A program made the position numbers and the translations under genes. From Planococcus soli (GTDB lineage: Bacteria; Bacillota; Bacilli; Bacillales_A; Planococcaceae), in the NCBI RefSeq assembly GCF_016881065.1, contig NZ_WXYN01000051.1, positions 310,001-374,000 on the forward strand: a stretch of DNA of 64,000 nt. Direction: 5' to 3'. This document shows positions 33,497 to 42,654 of this stretch, in pieces (position 1 is the stretch's first letter; every line of letters starts with the position of its first letter). The notes beneath the pieces were generated by a model. That model saw only the letters and a program-made list of their open reading frames with translations, was not told the origin of the DNA and did no database searches.

Positions 33497-36400
33497 ATGA
33501 AAATAAGCGATTTTTCGATAAAAAGGCCAGTCTTTACACTGGTAATCATGTTTTTGGTCATCATTCTGGGAGCGGTATCATTCACCCGCATCCCAATTAC
33601 TTTAATTCCCGAGCTCAATCCGCCAATTGGTGTAGTAGTTACTAATTATCCAGGCGCCAGCCCGACAGAAGTAAGTGAAAAAGTGACAAAGCCTCTGGAG
33701 GCTAACCTATCGACATTGCCGGGAATCGAATCGATTCAATCGAATAGCCAGGAAGGCTCGAATTTTATCCTGCTGGAATTTGACTGGTCGACAGACATAG
33801 ACGATGTTCAAACAGATATCATGCAGCGGATCGATCAAACGCCAATTCCGGATGATTCAAATGATCCGCGTTTTTTAAAGTTTGATCCTTCCCAATTTCC
33901 GATTCTTCAATTATCATTGCGTTCGAGTGATCCGGATGCTGATGTGCGGGTAATTGCAGAAGAGCTGGAAACAGAGCTTCGCCAAACGGATGGAGTGGCG
34001 AGCGTCAATATCTCAGGTTCTTTAATAGAGGAAATCCAAATTGAATTAGACCAGACTGAGTTGGAAGAACGGGGCTTACAGCAATCAGATGTTGTACAGT
34101 TGATCCAAGCCAACAATATTTCCTTGCCTGGTGAACCGATTGAGACCGAAGATGGACGTAACCTGACAACACGGATTATCAGCACCTTGACCAATGTAGA
34201 GGAAATCCGGGATTTGGTGCTGACCATTGACCCGCTAGAAGGCGATAATGTCACCATTGATGATATAGCCGAAGTTAATGTCAGTGAACGTGAAAGCAAC
34301 AGTGAGACAAGAACCAATGAAGAGCCAGCTGTCTTATTGTCTGCCCTCCAGGAGTCACAGGCAAACACAGCAGATGTTTCAGATGCCTTCCAGGAAAGAT
34401 TGGATGAACTGCTGAGCGAAGAGCGTTTCGAGGGTGTCGAAGCGGACATTCTCTTTGACCAGGGCGACTATGTCAAACTCGCCATTGGCAATATTGGGCA
34501 GACATTGGTTTTGGGTGGTCTATTTGCTATGCTGGTCCTGTTTTATTTCCTGCGCGGTATTAAGAGTCCCATTATTATCGGGATAGCGATTCCATATTCA
34601 GTCATCGTCACCTTTGTTCTCATGTTTTTTGCCGACTTTGCATTGAATATTTTAACTTTGGGGGCGCTGGCATTAGGAATCGGAATGCTGGTAGACAACG
34701 CAATTGTCGTTATTGAAAACATTGAACGGCATTTAGCGATGGGCAAAAATGCCAAAAAAGCAGCATCCGAAGGGGCGAAGGAAGTTTCTGGTGCAATCAT
34801 TGCGTCCACTTTGACCACTGTAGCTGTCTTCATTCCGGTCATCTTTATCTCGGGATTAATCGGTGAAATATTCTTTGAGTTTGCCTTGACGATTTCGTTC
34901 AGTCTTATTGCCTCTTTGGCAGTTGCGCTAACTGTCATTCCAATGATGGCTTCCCGAATGCTAGGGAAACCCGGTGTTAAACCGAAAGTGGAGAGGGATG
35001 CATCCAGAAGTGTCAAAGCATTCGAAGGGTCCGTTATTTGGGCGCTGCGCCATAGAATTGTCGTGTTGTTTACCGCACTGGTGCTTTTGGTGGTCGGGGC
35101 TTTCGGCGTTATGCAAGTGGGCACGGAATTTATTCCAGCTACCGATGAAGGCTTTGTCAGTGTTTCCGTCGAGCTCGAAAATGGATCTTCCAGAGCTGCA
35201 ACGGACGAAGTAGTCAACTTGATAGAAGAAGAATTAAAAATTGAAGAAGAAGTCGACGTGTATGTCAGCTTGATTGGAGCTACGCAGCAGGGCCAGGCAC
35301 AAGGCTCTGCGGAATCGAATACCGCTGAGATTTATGTGAAGCTGGTGGATTTGGCAGATCGGGACCGTTCGATTTTTGATTTTGTGGATGATGTGCAGCC
35401 GCGAATTCTCGAGACTGTTGGGGAACGTGCGTTAGTCAGCTTTAATTTGCAGACTGCAGCGGGCTCCTCACCGAACACGTTATCGTTCACTGTAACAGAT
35501 ACAGATCGTGCCCGTCTGGACACGGCAGTTGCCGATATAGAGTCAGCTTTAGCAGAGCTTTCAGAAGTGACCGAGCTGACGAACGACCGTCAGGAAACGA
35601 TTGATGAAATTCAAATGACGATCAATCGTGAAGCAGCGACCGAATACGGGCTGCCTCCGGCTCAGATAGCCCAAACGGTGAATAACATCACACGCGGGGT
35701 TTTGGCTACACAAGTATTGGCGGAGAATGATGAAGTTCTCAGTGTATATGTGGCTTATGAAGAAGGAGAGCGGGACAGTCTTGAACAGCTTCGGGCTCTG
35801 TCTCTTCGGACGCCGGCGGGAGAATTTGTGGAGCTTCAGGAGCTGGCCGATATTGAAGTGGCCCAAGGTCCTGTCAGCATCCAACGGGTAGATCAGGCAG
35901 ACAGTGTCTCATTTACACTTCAGCATCAATCAAGCATTACCCTGGGTGACATGTCAGATCAAGTGGACTCGACGATCGAAGAACTGGACTTGAATGAAAA
36001 CACGATGATTTCGTTTGGGGGCGACCGTGAGCTGCTGGATAACTCGATAAACGACATGATGATGGCTGTTTTGCTTGCAGTGGTTCTTGTCTATATTGTC
36101 ATGGCAGCACAATTTGAATCCTTTAAGTATCCGTTGGTTATCATGTTTACTGTGCCATTGATGGCGATTGGCGTAGCGATTGCGCTGTTTGTTACACAGA
36201 CGCCAATCAGCATTACCGCCGTCATCGGTATACTGGTTCTGGTAGGTATAGTCGTCAATAACGGGATTGTGCTGGTGGATTATATCAATCAACGAAAAGA
36301 AGCAGGCATGAATTCTTACGATGCCATCATCACTTCTGTTCATGACCGCCGCCGACCGATTTTGATGACAGCATTAACGACCATTCTGGGGCTATTGCCG

Positions 36401-36556
36401 CTGGCGATTGGAATCGGGGAAGGTACAGAAATCAATCAGCCGATGGGGATCACAGTAATTGGCGGACTCATCAGTTCGACTTTGCTGTCACTCTATATCG
36501 TACCGATTGTCTATAGCTTGTTTGACAGACAGACAAGAAAAATGAACAAAAAGTAA
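33497..36556 (+). CDS. RND-family efflux permease (SwrC/AcrB-like)
   Basis: Proton-driven multidrug/lipid exporter of the AcrB/HAE1 RND type (1019 aa), close to SwrC of B. subtilis, which exports surfactin. Start: KISDFSIKRPVFTLV, the conserved AcrB N-terminus. Central TM4 carries ALGIGMLVDNAIVVIENIERH with the essential Asp pair; the second half repeats GIVVNNGIVLVDYINQ. Two large extracytoplasmic porter loops lie between TM1-2 and TM7-8. No membrane-fusion protein or outer-membrane gene is adjacent, as expected in a Gram-positive. ATG 33497 has AGAAGG upstream; an earlier ATG is possible. The substrate is unknown. Confidence 0.93.
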   Translation: MKISDFSIKRPVFTLVIMFLVIILGAVSFTRIPITLIPELNPPIGVVVTNYPGASPTEVSEKVTKPLEANLSTLPGIESIQSNSQEGSNFILLEFDWSTDIDDVQTDIMQRIDQTPIPDDSNDPRFLKFDPSQFPILQLSLRSSDPDADVRVIAEELETELRQTDGVASVNISGSLIEEIQIELDQTELEERGLQQSDVVQLIQANNISLPGEPIETEDGRNLTTRIISTLTNVEEIRDLVLTIDPLEGDNVTIDDIAEVNVSERESNSETRTNEEPAVLLSALQESQANTADVSDAFQERLDELLSEERFEGVEADILFDQGDYVKLAIGNIGQTLVLGGLFAMLVLFYFLRGIKSPIIIGIAIPYSVIVTFVLMFFADFALNILTLGALALGIGMLVDNAIVVIENIERHLAMGKNAKKAASEGAKEVSGAIIASTLTTVAVFIPVIFISGLIGEIFFEFALTISFSLIASLAVALTVIPMMASRMLGKPGVKPKVERDASRSVKAFEGSVIWALRHRIVVLFTALVLLVVGAFGVMQVGTEFIPATDEGFVSVSVELENGSSRAATDEVVNLIEEELKIEEEVDVYVSLIGATQQGQAQGSAESNTAEIYVKLVDLADRDRSIFDFVDDVQPRILETVGERALVSFNLQTAAGSSPNTLSFTVTDTDRARLDTAVADIESALAELSEVTELTNDRQETIDEIQMTINREAATEYGLPPAQIAQTVNNITRGVLATQVLAENDEVLSVYVAYEEGERDSLEQLRALSLRTPAGEFVELQELADIEVAQGPVSIQRVDQADSVSFTLQHQSSITLGDMSDQVDSTIEELDLNENTMISFGGDRELLDNSINDMMMAVLLAVVLVYIVMAAQFESFKYPLVIMFTVPLMAIGVAIALFVTQTPISITAVIGILVLVGIVVNNGIVLVDYINQRKEAGMNSYDAIITSVHDRRRPILMTALTTILGLLPLAIGIGEGTEINQPMGITVIGGLISSTLLSLYIVPIVYSLFDRQTRKMNKK

Positions 36557-36576
36557 GCCTTCGGGTTTACTTTTTT
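36551..36576 (+). terminator. Terminator of the RND gene
   Basis: GTAAGCC and GGTTTAC form a short stem with a TTCG-type loop and a T6 tract. Confidence 0.8.
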
Positions 36577-36633
36577 CTTTTGCTGCAATATACTGGGAAA
36601 TTTAGTATGATGGGAGCAAAGGAGGCTGGAGCC

Positions 36634-37713
36634 ATGACAGAAACAGTATTCACGGGATTTCCAGGATTTATTGCCAGCCAATTGATCCAAAAGCATGCCG
36701 AGCAAAACGAATCGATTTCGGCTATTATTTTATCGTCTGAGCGAGAAAAAGCAGAAAAGGAAGCCGAGCGCATCCGAAAACAAACCAACTGCCGGAGCAT
36801 CAAACTGATAGAAGGAGATATTACGAAAGAGGGGCTGGGATTGACCAAAAGCGACAAAGCATATCTGATGGACAAACCGCTGATTTTCTGGCATCTTGCC
36901 GCTATTTACGATTTGGCCGTTCCCAGAGATATAGCATGGAAAGTCAATGTGGAAGGAACACGCAAGGTAAATGAATTTATCAACGAGCTTCCTAAACTGG
37001 AACGGTATGTATACTTCAGTACAGCCTATGTAGCGGGCAATCGGGAAGGAACCATTTACGAAAATCAACTGGTTCGTCCGAAAGCCTTCAAAAACTTCTA
37101 TGAAGAAACCAAATTTGAAGCGGAACTGCTGGTAAATGAAATGAAGAATACAGCACCTGTGACAATCATCAGGCCCGGCATTGTCCGCGGTCATTCGATC
37201 ACAGGGGAAACCATCAAATTTGATGGTCCCTATTTTTTCTTGAATTTGATTGATCGGGTGAAGTTTCTGCCGGCTGTTCCATTCGTTGGGCATTCCAAAT
37301 CCTACATAAATGTTGTGCCGGTAGATTATATTTTAGAAGCGTCCATTTATCTAAGTAAACTAGGTGCGGCAGCTGGGCAAACTGTCCATTTGACAGATCC
37401 CAACCCCCACCCAGTAGAAGAAGTTTATCGCAGCATGGTCCAATCGATGACTGGAAAAAATCCAAGAGGGCGTCTGCCCCATAGGCTGGCCAAATTATCG
37501 CTGTCTATAGCACCGGTAAGAAAAGGGCTGGGGGTCGAAAAGGAAACATTGGATTACCTGACATGGTCCGCAGATTTTGACACGCAAAATGCAGAACGGC
37601 TGCTGGCAGGTAGCGGTATACGCTGCGCAGATTTTCTGGCAACTATGCCAGCTATGGTTCAGTTTTACAACTTGCATAAAAAGGATAAAAATTTTCAAAT
37701 TCCCATCATTTAA
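36634..37713 (+). CDS. SDR-family oxidoreductase (thioester reductase-like)
   Basis: Extended short-chain dehydrogenase of 359 aa. The nucleotide motif at the N-terminus is TGFPGFIASQL (T-G-x-x-G-F-I/L type) and the catalytic Tyr-x3-Lys is YEETKFEAE. It resembles thioester reductase/male-sterility type proteins (IRPGIVRGHSITGET, YINVVPVDYI), which reduce acyl thioesters to aldehydes or alcohols, or sugar-nucleotide epimerases. AAAGGAGG precedes ATG 36634. Function in acyl-CoA reduction is only inferred. Confidence 0.8.
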   Translation: MTETVFTGFPGFIASQLIQKHAEQNESISAIILSSEREKAEKEAERIRKQTNCRSIKLIEGDITKEGLGLTKSDKAYLMDKPLIFWHLAAIYDLAVPRDIAWKVNVEGTRKVNEFINELPKLERYVYFSTAYVAGNREGTIYENQLVRPKAFKNFYEETKFEAELLVNEMKNTAPVTIIRPGIVRGHSITGETIKFDGPYFFLNLIDRVKFLPAVPFVGHSKSYINVVPVDYILEASIYLSKLGAAAGQTVHLTDPNPHPVEEVYRSMVQSMTGKNPRGRLPHRLAKLSLSIAPVRKGLGVEKETLDYLTWSADFDTQNAERLLAGSGIRCADFLATMPAMVQFYNLHKKDKNFQIPII

Positions 37714-37777
37714 AACTACCACTTCCATAAAAATGATGCTATACTGACATTACAAAATAATACACTTTGACTTTCAG

Positions 37778-37881
37778 TCAAGGGGGAGTAGCTATGGGGA
37801 AACCTATTTCACAGTCGTCAAGACATGGTTAGTAGCCATCGGTTGTGATAGCAAATTTAATTTGCTTAGCGAGACCTTTGC
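37778..37881 (+). promoter_or_regulatory. yybP-ykoY (Mn2+) riboswitch
   Basis: The leader contains the family blocks in order: AAGGGGGAGTAGC (37780-37792), a GGGGAAACC hairpin, the AGTCGTCAAGAC region, TAGTAGCCATCGG, and the closing TTTGCTTAGCGAGACCTTTG, whose CCTTTG pairs with the initial CAAGG to make P1. This is the Mn2+-sensing riboswitch class. It precedes a TerC-family gene, a classic partner. The promoter upstream is not obvious. Confidence 0.88.
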
Positions 37882-37906
37882 CTTTTTTTAGGCAAGGGTC
37901 TTTTTT
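37872..37906 (+). terminator. Expression-platform terminator of the Mn riboswitch
   Basis: AGACCTTTGCC (37872-37882) pairs with GGCAAGGGTCT (37891-37901) and runs into T6. The 5' arm overlaps the P1 closing strand of the aptamer, so ligand binding should prevent termination (an ON switch, inferred). Confidence 0.88.
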
Positions 37907-37934
37907 GTGGGTAAAAATAGGAGGAGAGAATGGA

Positions 37935-38729
37935 ATGGAAGCAATAATACTGGAGTATGCATGGGTCCTATTGGTATTGGTTGGACTCGAAGGATTACTG
38001 GCTGCAGATAATGCAGTGGTAATGGCAGTAATGGTTAAGCATTTACCGAAAGAACAACAGAAAAAAGCATTATTTTATGGGTTGGTAGGGGCATTCGTAT
38101 TCCGCTTTGCAGCCTTGTTCATGATTACACTGCTAGTTAACATCTGGCAGATACAGGCGTTAGGGGCCGCATATCTCTTGTTCATCTCGATCAAGAGCAT
38201 TTATGATCAGCGTAAAGGGGATACAGACGAAATTCTTGAGGGCGTTGATGCACCTGAGAAAAAAGGTTCAAGTTTCTGGATGACCGTATTAAAAGTTGAA
38301 TTGGCCGATATCGCTTTTGCCATCGACTCAATGCTGGCTGCTGTAGCTTTGGCTGTTACATTGCCGCACTTAAATGTCTTCGGAATGGATGATATTGGCG
38401 GCATCAACTCTGGCCAGTTTATGGTCATGCTTGCCGGTGGTTTAATCGGTGTCATCATCATGCGTTTTGCGGCACATAAATTCGTGCAGCTGCTTGAGAA
38501 ATACCCGCAACTTGAAACTGCCGCATTCGTTATCGTGGGCTGGGTAGGAGTCAAATTGTTGGTGATGACATTATCCCACGAAAATGTTGGCGTCTTGCCA
38601 CATGATTTCCCGCACTCTACACCCTGGACACTTGTCTTCTGGACAGTACTGCTTGGAATTGTAGTTGTTGGCGGAATCCTTGGAGTTAAACAAAACAAAG
38701 ATCAAGTGAAAGAACATGAAGCGAAATAA
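37935..38729 (+). CDS. ykoY: TerC-family membrane protein (YkoY-like)
   Basis: Integral membrane protein of the TerC/LysE-like superfamily (264 aa, about seven helices). The conserved GLEGLLAADNAVVMAVMVKHLP in the first helices and VELADIAFAIDSMLAAVALA later contain the acidic residues that in the family are linked with metal binding. In B. subtilis the homologues under yybP-ykoY switches (YkoY, MeeF) help metalate secreted enzymes with Mn2+ or export Mn2+. ATG 37935 follows GGAGGAGAG. The riboswitch upstream ties its expression to Mn2+ level, and a terminator ends the unit. Confidence 0.93.
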   Translation: MEAIILEYAWVLLVLVGLEGLLAADNAVVMAVMVKHLPKEQQKKALFYGLVGAFVFRFAALFMITLLVNIWQIQALGAAYLLFISIKSIYDQRKGDTDEILEGVDAPEKKGSSFWMTVLKVELADIAFAIDSMLAAVALAVTLPHLNVFGMDDIGGINSGQFMVMLAGGLIGVIIMRFAAHKFVQLLEKYPQLETAAFVIVGWVGVKLLVMTLSHENVGVLPHDFPHSTPWTLVFWTVLLGIVVVGGILGVKQNKDQVKEHEAK

Positions 38730-38757
38730 AAATCTTTAGCAAATAGAGTTAAAAATT

Positions 38758-38792
38758 AAGGTGCATTGATCTCATTCAATGCACCTTTTTTC
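38758..38792 (+). terminator. Terminator of the TerC gene
   Basis: A 12-bp perfect stem (38758-38769 with 38776-38787) is followed by T6. Confidence 0.88.
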
Positions 38793-38960
38793 TATGCTTA
38801 TTTAAGAAAGGAAATATATTGAAGAGAAAATAGCCGACTACCGACAAAAAAGAGAATTGATAAGCGAATAATGATAAGAACAAAAATACCTGCCTCTTTT
38901 CAATTGAATCCTTCAAAGTTACAATCAAGTAGGCAGTGACTTTGAGAAGAGGTGAATGGT

Positions 38961-39707
38961 GTGCTTTTAGCTTCATTAAGCGGAAGATTTGGACGTATTG
39001 AAAAATCCAATGCCGAAATAATGGTATTGCAAGCACAAGATGGCGACGAACAAGCGCTGCACGATCTGCTTTTTTCTTACTCACCTTTTATGAAAAAAAC
39101 GGCTTCTCAAGTATGCAAACGATTTATCGATGATCACGATGATGAATACAGCGTGGCATTGTCGGCGTTTAATGAAGCTATAGAAAAATTTGATCAAACC
39201 AATAATGCCTCGTTTCTGACATTTGCCCATATGGTCATCCGCAGGCGAGTCATCGATTTTATACGCAAAGAAAACCGGCGGGAAGAATTCAGCCACGATT
39301 TCATGCCGTCAGCAGAATCGGAAATTCATAACGGCATTGCAGATCAGGCAGCAACTCATGCATATACGCTCAAAGAGCAGGACCAAAAAAGGCGTGAGGA
39401 AATTTCTTTGTATGAAACAATGCTTCAGGAGTTCGGTTTATCATTTCATGTGCTGGCCAAGGTGTCGCCGGCGCATGAGGATGCGCGCATTACCTCCATC
39501 CAAATCGCTCAGCTGGTGGCTGAAACGGAGGAGTATAAGCATTATTTGATGGACAAGAAGAAGCTGCCGATCAAGGAGATTGAAAAACTGGTCAAGGTTT
39601 CCCGGAAAACGATTGAGCGCAATCGAAAATACATAATTGCTATGGCATTGCTGCAGATGAGCGATCTGCATTTTTTGAAAGATTACTTGAAAGGGCGGTT
39701 AAATTGA
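38961..39707 (+). CDS. sigI: RNA polymerase sigma factor SigI
   Basis: Alternative sigma factor of the SigI family, in B. subtilis linked with heat and cell-wall stress. The sigma region 2 part (SNAEIMVLQAQDGDEQALHDLLFSY, then FLTFAHMVIRRRVIDFIRKENRR) is clear; the C-terminal sigI-specific part ends with PIKEIEKLVKVSRKTIERNRKYIIAMALL, the DNA-binding helix-turn-helix. GTG at 38961 is chosen with AGAGGTG at 38948-38954 as ribosome site; the GTG at 38952 lies inside that site. Its stop shares one base with the ATG of rsgI. Autoregulation with RsgI is expected from the family; no sigma-I promoter was firmly identified in the 160-bp leader. Confidence 0.93.
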   Translation: MLLASLSGRFGRIEKSNAEIMVLQAQDGDEQALHDLLFSYSPFMKKTASQVCKRFIDDHDDEYSVALSAFNEAIEKFDQTNNASFLTFAHMVIRRRVIDFIRKENRREEFSHDFMPSAESEIHNGIADQAATHAYTLKEQDQKRREEISLYETMLQEFGLSFHVLAKVSPAHEDARITSIQIAQLVAETEEYKHYLMDKKKLPIKEIEKLVKVSRKTIERNRKYIIAMALLQMSDLHFLKDYLKGRLN

Positions 39708-40993
39708 TGCGGATACAATCGGGAATATGCATTGAACTGAACGATGATCGCTCAATTTTTCTAGTTAAAAATGGAGGGTTTGTTAAAGGCACACCTACCG
39801 GCAATCCTGCAATAGGAGAAGAAGCATCCTTTTATCCAGTTGAAAGAAAACGGGCGGTTCGCTGGCAGCCCGTCATGGCTCCTGTAGTAGCAGCGATAGC
39901 TGCCATTGCTTTGTTCATGTCAGTACTGGTGTTTCCGGTTGAAGAAGCTTTTAGTTATGTGCAAGTTGAAATCAACCCGGGCATTGAACTGGGCATCAAT
40001 GACCGCTACGAGGTAGTCTCTATACGAGACCTGAACACTGATGGAAATGAGTTGATCCACGAGCTTGGTGAATGGGAGAACGTTTCTCTCCAAGACGTAT
40101 TAAACAAGGTTTTTGAGTTAGCTGTAACCGAACATACTGAGCAAATTACCATTACTTCAGTTGAAGAAGATAGCAGCAAGCAGGATCAATCCATTAAAAA
40201 AGTCGTCATGGCAGTTTCTTCAATTGTGGAAAATGACAAAGTTACGATTCAAATGAAAGAAGCAACACGTGAGCAATGGCGCCAATCTAAAGAAGATCTT
40301 GTGCCTGTCGGCCAGATGATTGAAAAAGTTGAAACGCTGAAGGTTAAGGAAGAACCTGAAGTACAGGTTCCGCCAAAGGAGACACAGACCGTGCCTGATC
40401 TGAAAGAAACAGAACCGGCAAGTGAACCGGAAAAACCGAGCGAAAATAATGCAGGAAATCACAATCAAGAAAAAAATGAGACCAAAGAGACGAAGAGCGA
40501 AAAAGAAACAACTGAAAAAAAGCCTGATGTTCCAAAGAAATCAATTTCTCCTGCAGCAGAAAAGAAAGCCGATCCTCCAGCAGCTGAAAAGAAAAATGAT
40601 AAACCATCTCCGAAGATAGAGAAGCAGCAAAAAACACCAAAACAAAACGGCAAGGCGGAAGAAACTTCAAAAAAAATCAAGAATTCTCCTCCAGCGAAAC
40701 AACAGAAAGAAAACTCTGTGCCAAAAGAACAGCCTTCTGATAACAAACAAAAAGGAAAACCTGAAGAAGCGGATGAGGAGCGGGGAAACAGTGAGCCCCC
40801 AGGCCAACAAAAGAAAAAGGATGCTTCTGCCAATAGTTCGGCAGTGAAAAAAGAAGCACACACTCCACCCGGACAGGAAAAGAAAAAAGAACCGGCTGCC
40901 GATAATCCCGGCAAAGAAAAGCAACCAGAGAAAAAGACAAACGAACAGTCTCCTAAAAAAGAAGCTACGCAAGAGAATACAGAAAAAGAGTAG
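39707..40993 (+). CDS. rsgI: RsgI-like anti-sigma-I factor
   Basis: Membrane anti-sigma factor for SigI (428 aa). The N-terminal cytoplasmic RsgI domain (about 1-50, SGICIELNDDRSIFLVKNGGFVKGTP) binds SigI. A single membrane helix (about 60-80, MAPVVAAIAAIALFMSVLVF) is followed by the conserved extracellular RsgI domain (YVQVEINPGIELGINDRYEVV). The last 210 residues are low complexity, rich in Lys, Glu and Pro, with KKE/PPGQ-type repeats, probably crossing or binding the cell wall. ATG 39707 overlaps the sigI stop (TGATG). Sensing of wall state through regulated proteolysis is known in clostridial homologues; it is inferred here. Confidence 0.9.
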   Translation: MRIQSGICIELNDDRSIFLVKNGGFVKGTPTGNPAIGEEASFYPVERKRAVRWQPVMAPVVAAIAAIALFMSVLVFPVEEAFSYVQVEINPGIELGINDRYEVVSIRDLNTDGNELIHELGEWENVSLQDVLNKVFELAVTEHTEQITITSVEEDSSKQDQSIKKVVMAVSSIVENDKVTIQMKEATREQWRQSKEDLVPVGQMIEKVETLKVKEEPEVQVPPKETQTVPDLKETEPASEPEKPSENNAGNHNQEKNETKETKSEKETTEKKPDVPKKSISPAAEKKADPPAAEKKNDKPSPKIEKQQKTPKQNGKAEETSKKIKNSPPAKQQKENSVPKEQPSDNKQKGKPEEADEERGNSEPPGQQKKKDASANSSAVKKEAHTPPGQEKKKEPAADNPGKEKQPEKKTNEQSPKKEATQENTEKE

Positions 40994-41017
40994 AAGAAGT
41001 TCTTCTGCTCTTTTCCT
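40988..41017 (+). terminator. Terminator of sigI-rsgI
   Basis: GAGTAGAAG pairs with CTTCTGCTC through one G-T pair, followed by a T-rich run, at the rsgI stop codon. Confidence 0.75.
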
Positions 41018-41214
41018 TTTTCCTGTCGGCCTCTGATTAATTCAACTCGATTGCTCGCAGGTGCGGTAGGGTTTTTAAAATGTATTCTTGCTAAATTGTT
41101 TGAAAACCTTAATGTTTTGGTTCTGCATAAATAGATTTGCGATTTCTCTTTCTTTTTGTCTATTCTTTTCATAGAATGGGGAGAGAGTATAATGTTGAAG
41201 GGAATCAATGTCTA

Positions 41215-42564
41215 ATGAATAAAACTTTTCAAAAAGTACGAAATCTTACACCTGCCCAGGCAATTGTTTCGTATTATTTTGTAGCAATTGCAATTTCCTT
41301 CTTATTATTAAGATTGCCGAATGTCCACAAACCAGGAATGGTCATCCCTTGGATTGACAGCCTGTTCACCGCGGTAAGCGCTGTGAGTGTGACAGGGCTT
41401 ACCGTTATCAACGTAGTAGAAACCTACACCACGTTCGGAATTGTTGTGTTGATGTTTATTTTGCAGCTGGGTGGAATCGGCATCATGTCGATTGGTACGT
41501 TTTTCTGGCTGTTGGTCGGCAAGCGCATCGGCTTGAGGGAGCGCCAACTGATCATGGTTGACCATAATCAGTCGAGCATGTCCGGTGTTGTAAAGCTGAT
41601 TGTTGAAATTGTAAAAATTTTGCTGCTCATTGAAGCAGTTGGTGCTCTTATCCTAACGGTTTATTTTACACAGTATTTTCCGACATTCCAGGAAGCTCTG
41701 CTTCATGGCGTCTTCGGATCCATTACAGCGACGACAAACGGGGGCTTTGATATTACAGGAGAATCGTTGATTCCTTATTTTAATGATTATTTCGTTCAAA
41801 TCATTAATATGATTCTTATCATTTTAGGAGCCATTGGTTTCCCGGTTCTAATTGAAGTAAAAGAGTTTTTGTCCAATAAGCAAAAATATTTCCGTTTTTC
41901 GTTATTTACGAAAATCACGACAAGTATCTTTGCTATTTTATTGGCAGTAGGAGCGATTGGTATTCTGTTGCTAGAGTCATTCCGTGCATTTAGGGGAATG
42001 AGTTGGCATGAAGCTGCATTTGCGTCTATTTTTCATTCGGTGTCATCACGTTCTGGTGGACTTGTTACCGTGGATATTACGCAATTCAACGAGGCGACAA
42101 ATATCTTTATGAGCGCTTTGATGTTTATTGGAGCTTCTCCAAGTTCGGCAGGAGGAGGTATTCGGACCACCACGTTTGCCATCGCGATCCTATTTTTAAT
42201 CAATTTTGCACGAGGAAAAAACACCATTCAAATATTCAAGCGTGAGATCGAATTGATTGATGTTTTTCGTTCCTTTGCCGTTATTTTTTTGGCAGTATTC
42301 ATGGTATTGGTTGCGACCATTACATTGCTCATCACGGAACCACAGGCAACGATTGTGGAAATATTATTTGAAATCACTTCAGCGTTTGGAACATGCGGAA
42401 TGTCTCTGGGCATCACGAGCGATCTGTCGGAGCCAGGGAAGTTCATCATCATGGCACTGATGTTTGTCGGACGGGTCGGGTTAATTTCCTTCCTCTTTAC
42501 AATCGGCGGCAAAACAGATCCGACAAAATTCCATTATCCAAAAGAACGTGTAATCATCGGTTAA
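41215..42564 (+). CDS. ktrB: Ktr/TrkH-family potassium uptake subunit
   Basis: Membrane subunit of a Ktr-type K+ uptake system (449 aa). Four M1-P-M2 repeats carry the selectivity-filter glycines: AVSVTGLTVI, TATTNGGFDI, VSSRSGGLVT and FGTCGMSLG. The start MNKTFQKVRNLTPAQ is usual for KtrB/KtrD. No KtrA/KtrC regulatory (RCK) gene is adjacent, as with ktrD in B. subtilis, so the partner must be elsewhere. No ydaO-type c-di-AMP riboswitch is visible in the 200-bp leader. Confidence 0.9.
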   Translation: MNKTFQKVRNLTPAQAIVSYYFVAIAISFLLLRLPNVHKPGMVIPWIDSLFTAVSAVSVTGLTVINVVETYTTFGIVVLMFILQLGGIGIMSIGTFFWLLVGKRIGLRERQLIMVDHNQSSMSGVVKLIVEIVKILLLIEAVGALILTVYFTQYFPTFQEALLHGVFGSITATTNGGFDITGESLIPYFNDYFVQIINMILIILGAIGFPVLIEVKEFLSNKQKYFRFSLFTKITTSIFAILLAVGAIGILLLESFRAFRGMSWHEAAFASIFHSVSSRSGGLVTVDITQFNEATNIFMSALMFIGASPSSAGGGIRTTTFAIAILFLINFARGKNTIQIFKREIELIDVFRSFAVIFLAVFMVLVATITLLITEPQATIVEILFEITSAFGTCGMSLGITSDLSEPGKFIIMALMFVGRVGLISFLFTIGGKTDPTKFHYPKERVIIG

Positions 42565-42654
42565 GGGTGCATAGGAGTCCTGGAAGATGTTATCTTAAAG
42601 AAAAAAGACTATAATTAGTGTAACGTAGCTTAAACAGTGGAAAGAGTGGATAGA

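Noticed and set aside
38793-38960. Sigma-I promoter (ACCCCC/CGAA) before sigI
   Set aside because: ACCGAC and CGAA occur at a possible distance, but the match to the -35 is too weak to claim.
40465-41208. 247-codon minus-strand reading rich in Phe and Ser opposite rsgI
   Set aside because: It is the complement of the Lys/Glu-rich rsgI tail (AAA/GAA codons read as TTT/TTC); no ribosome site and extreme composition.
41018-41214. Possible c-di-AMP (ydaO) riboswitch upstream of ktrB
   Set aside because: The conserved ydaO blocks are not present in this A/T-rich leader.
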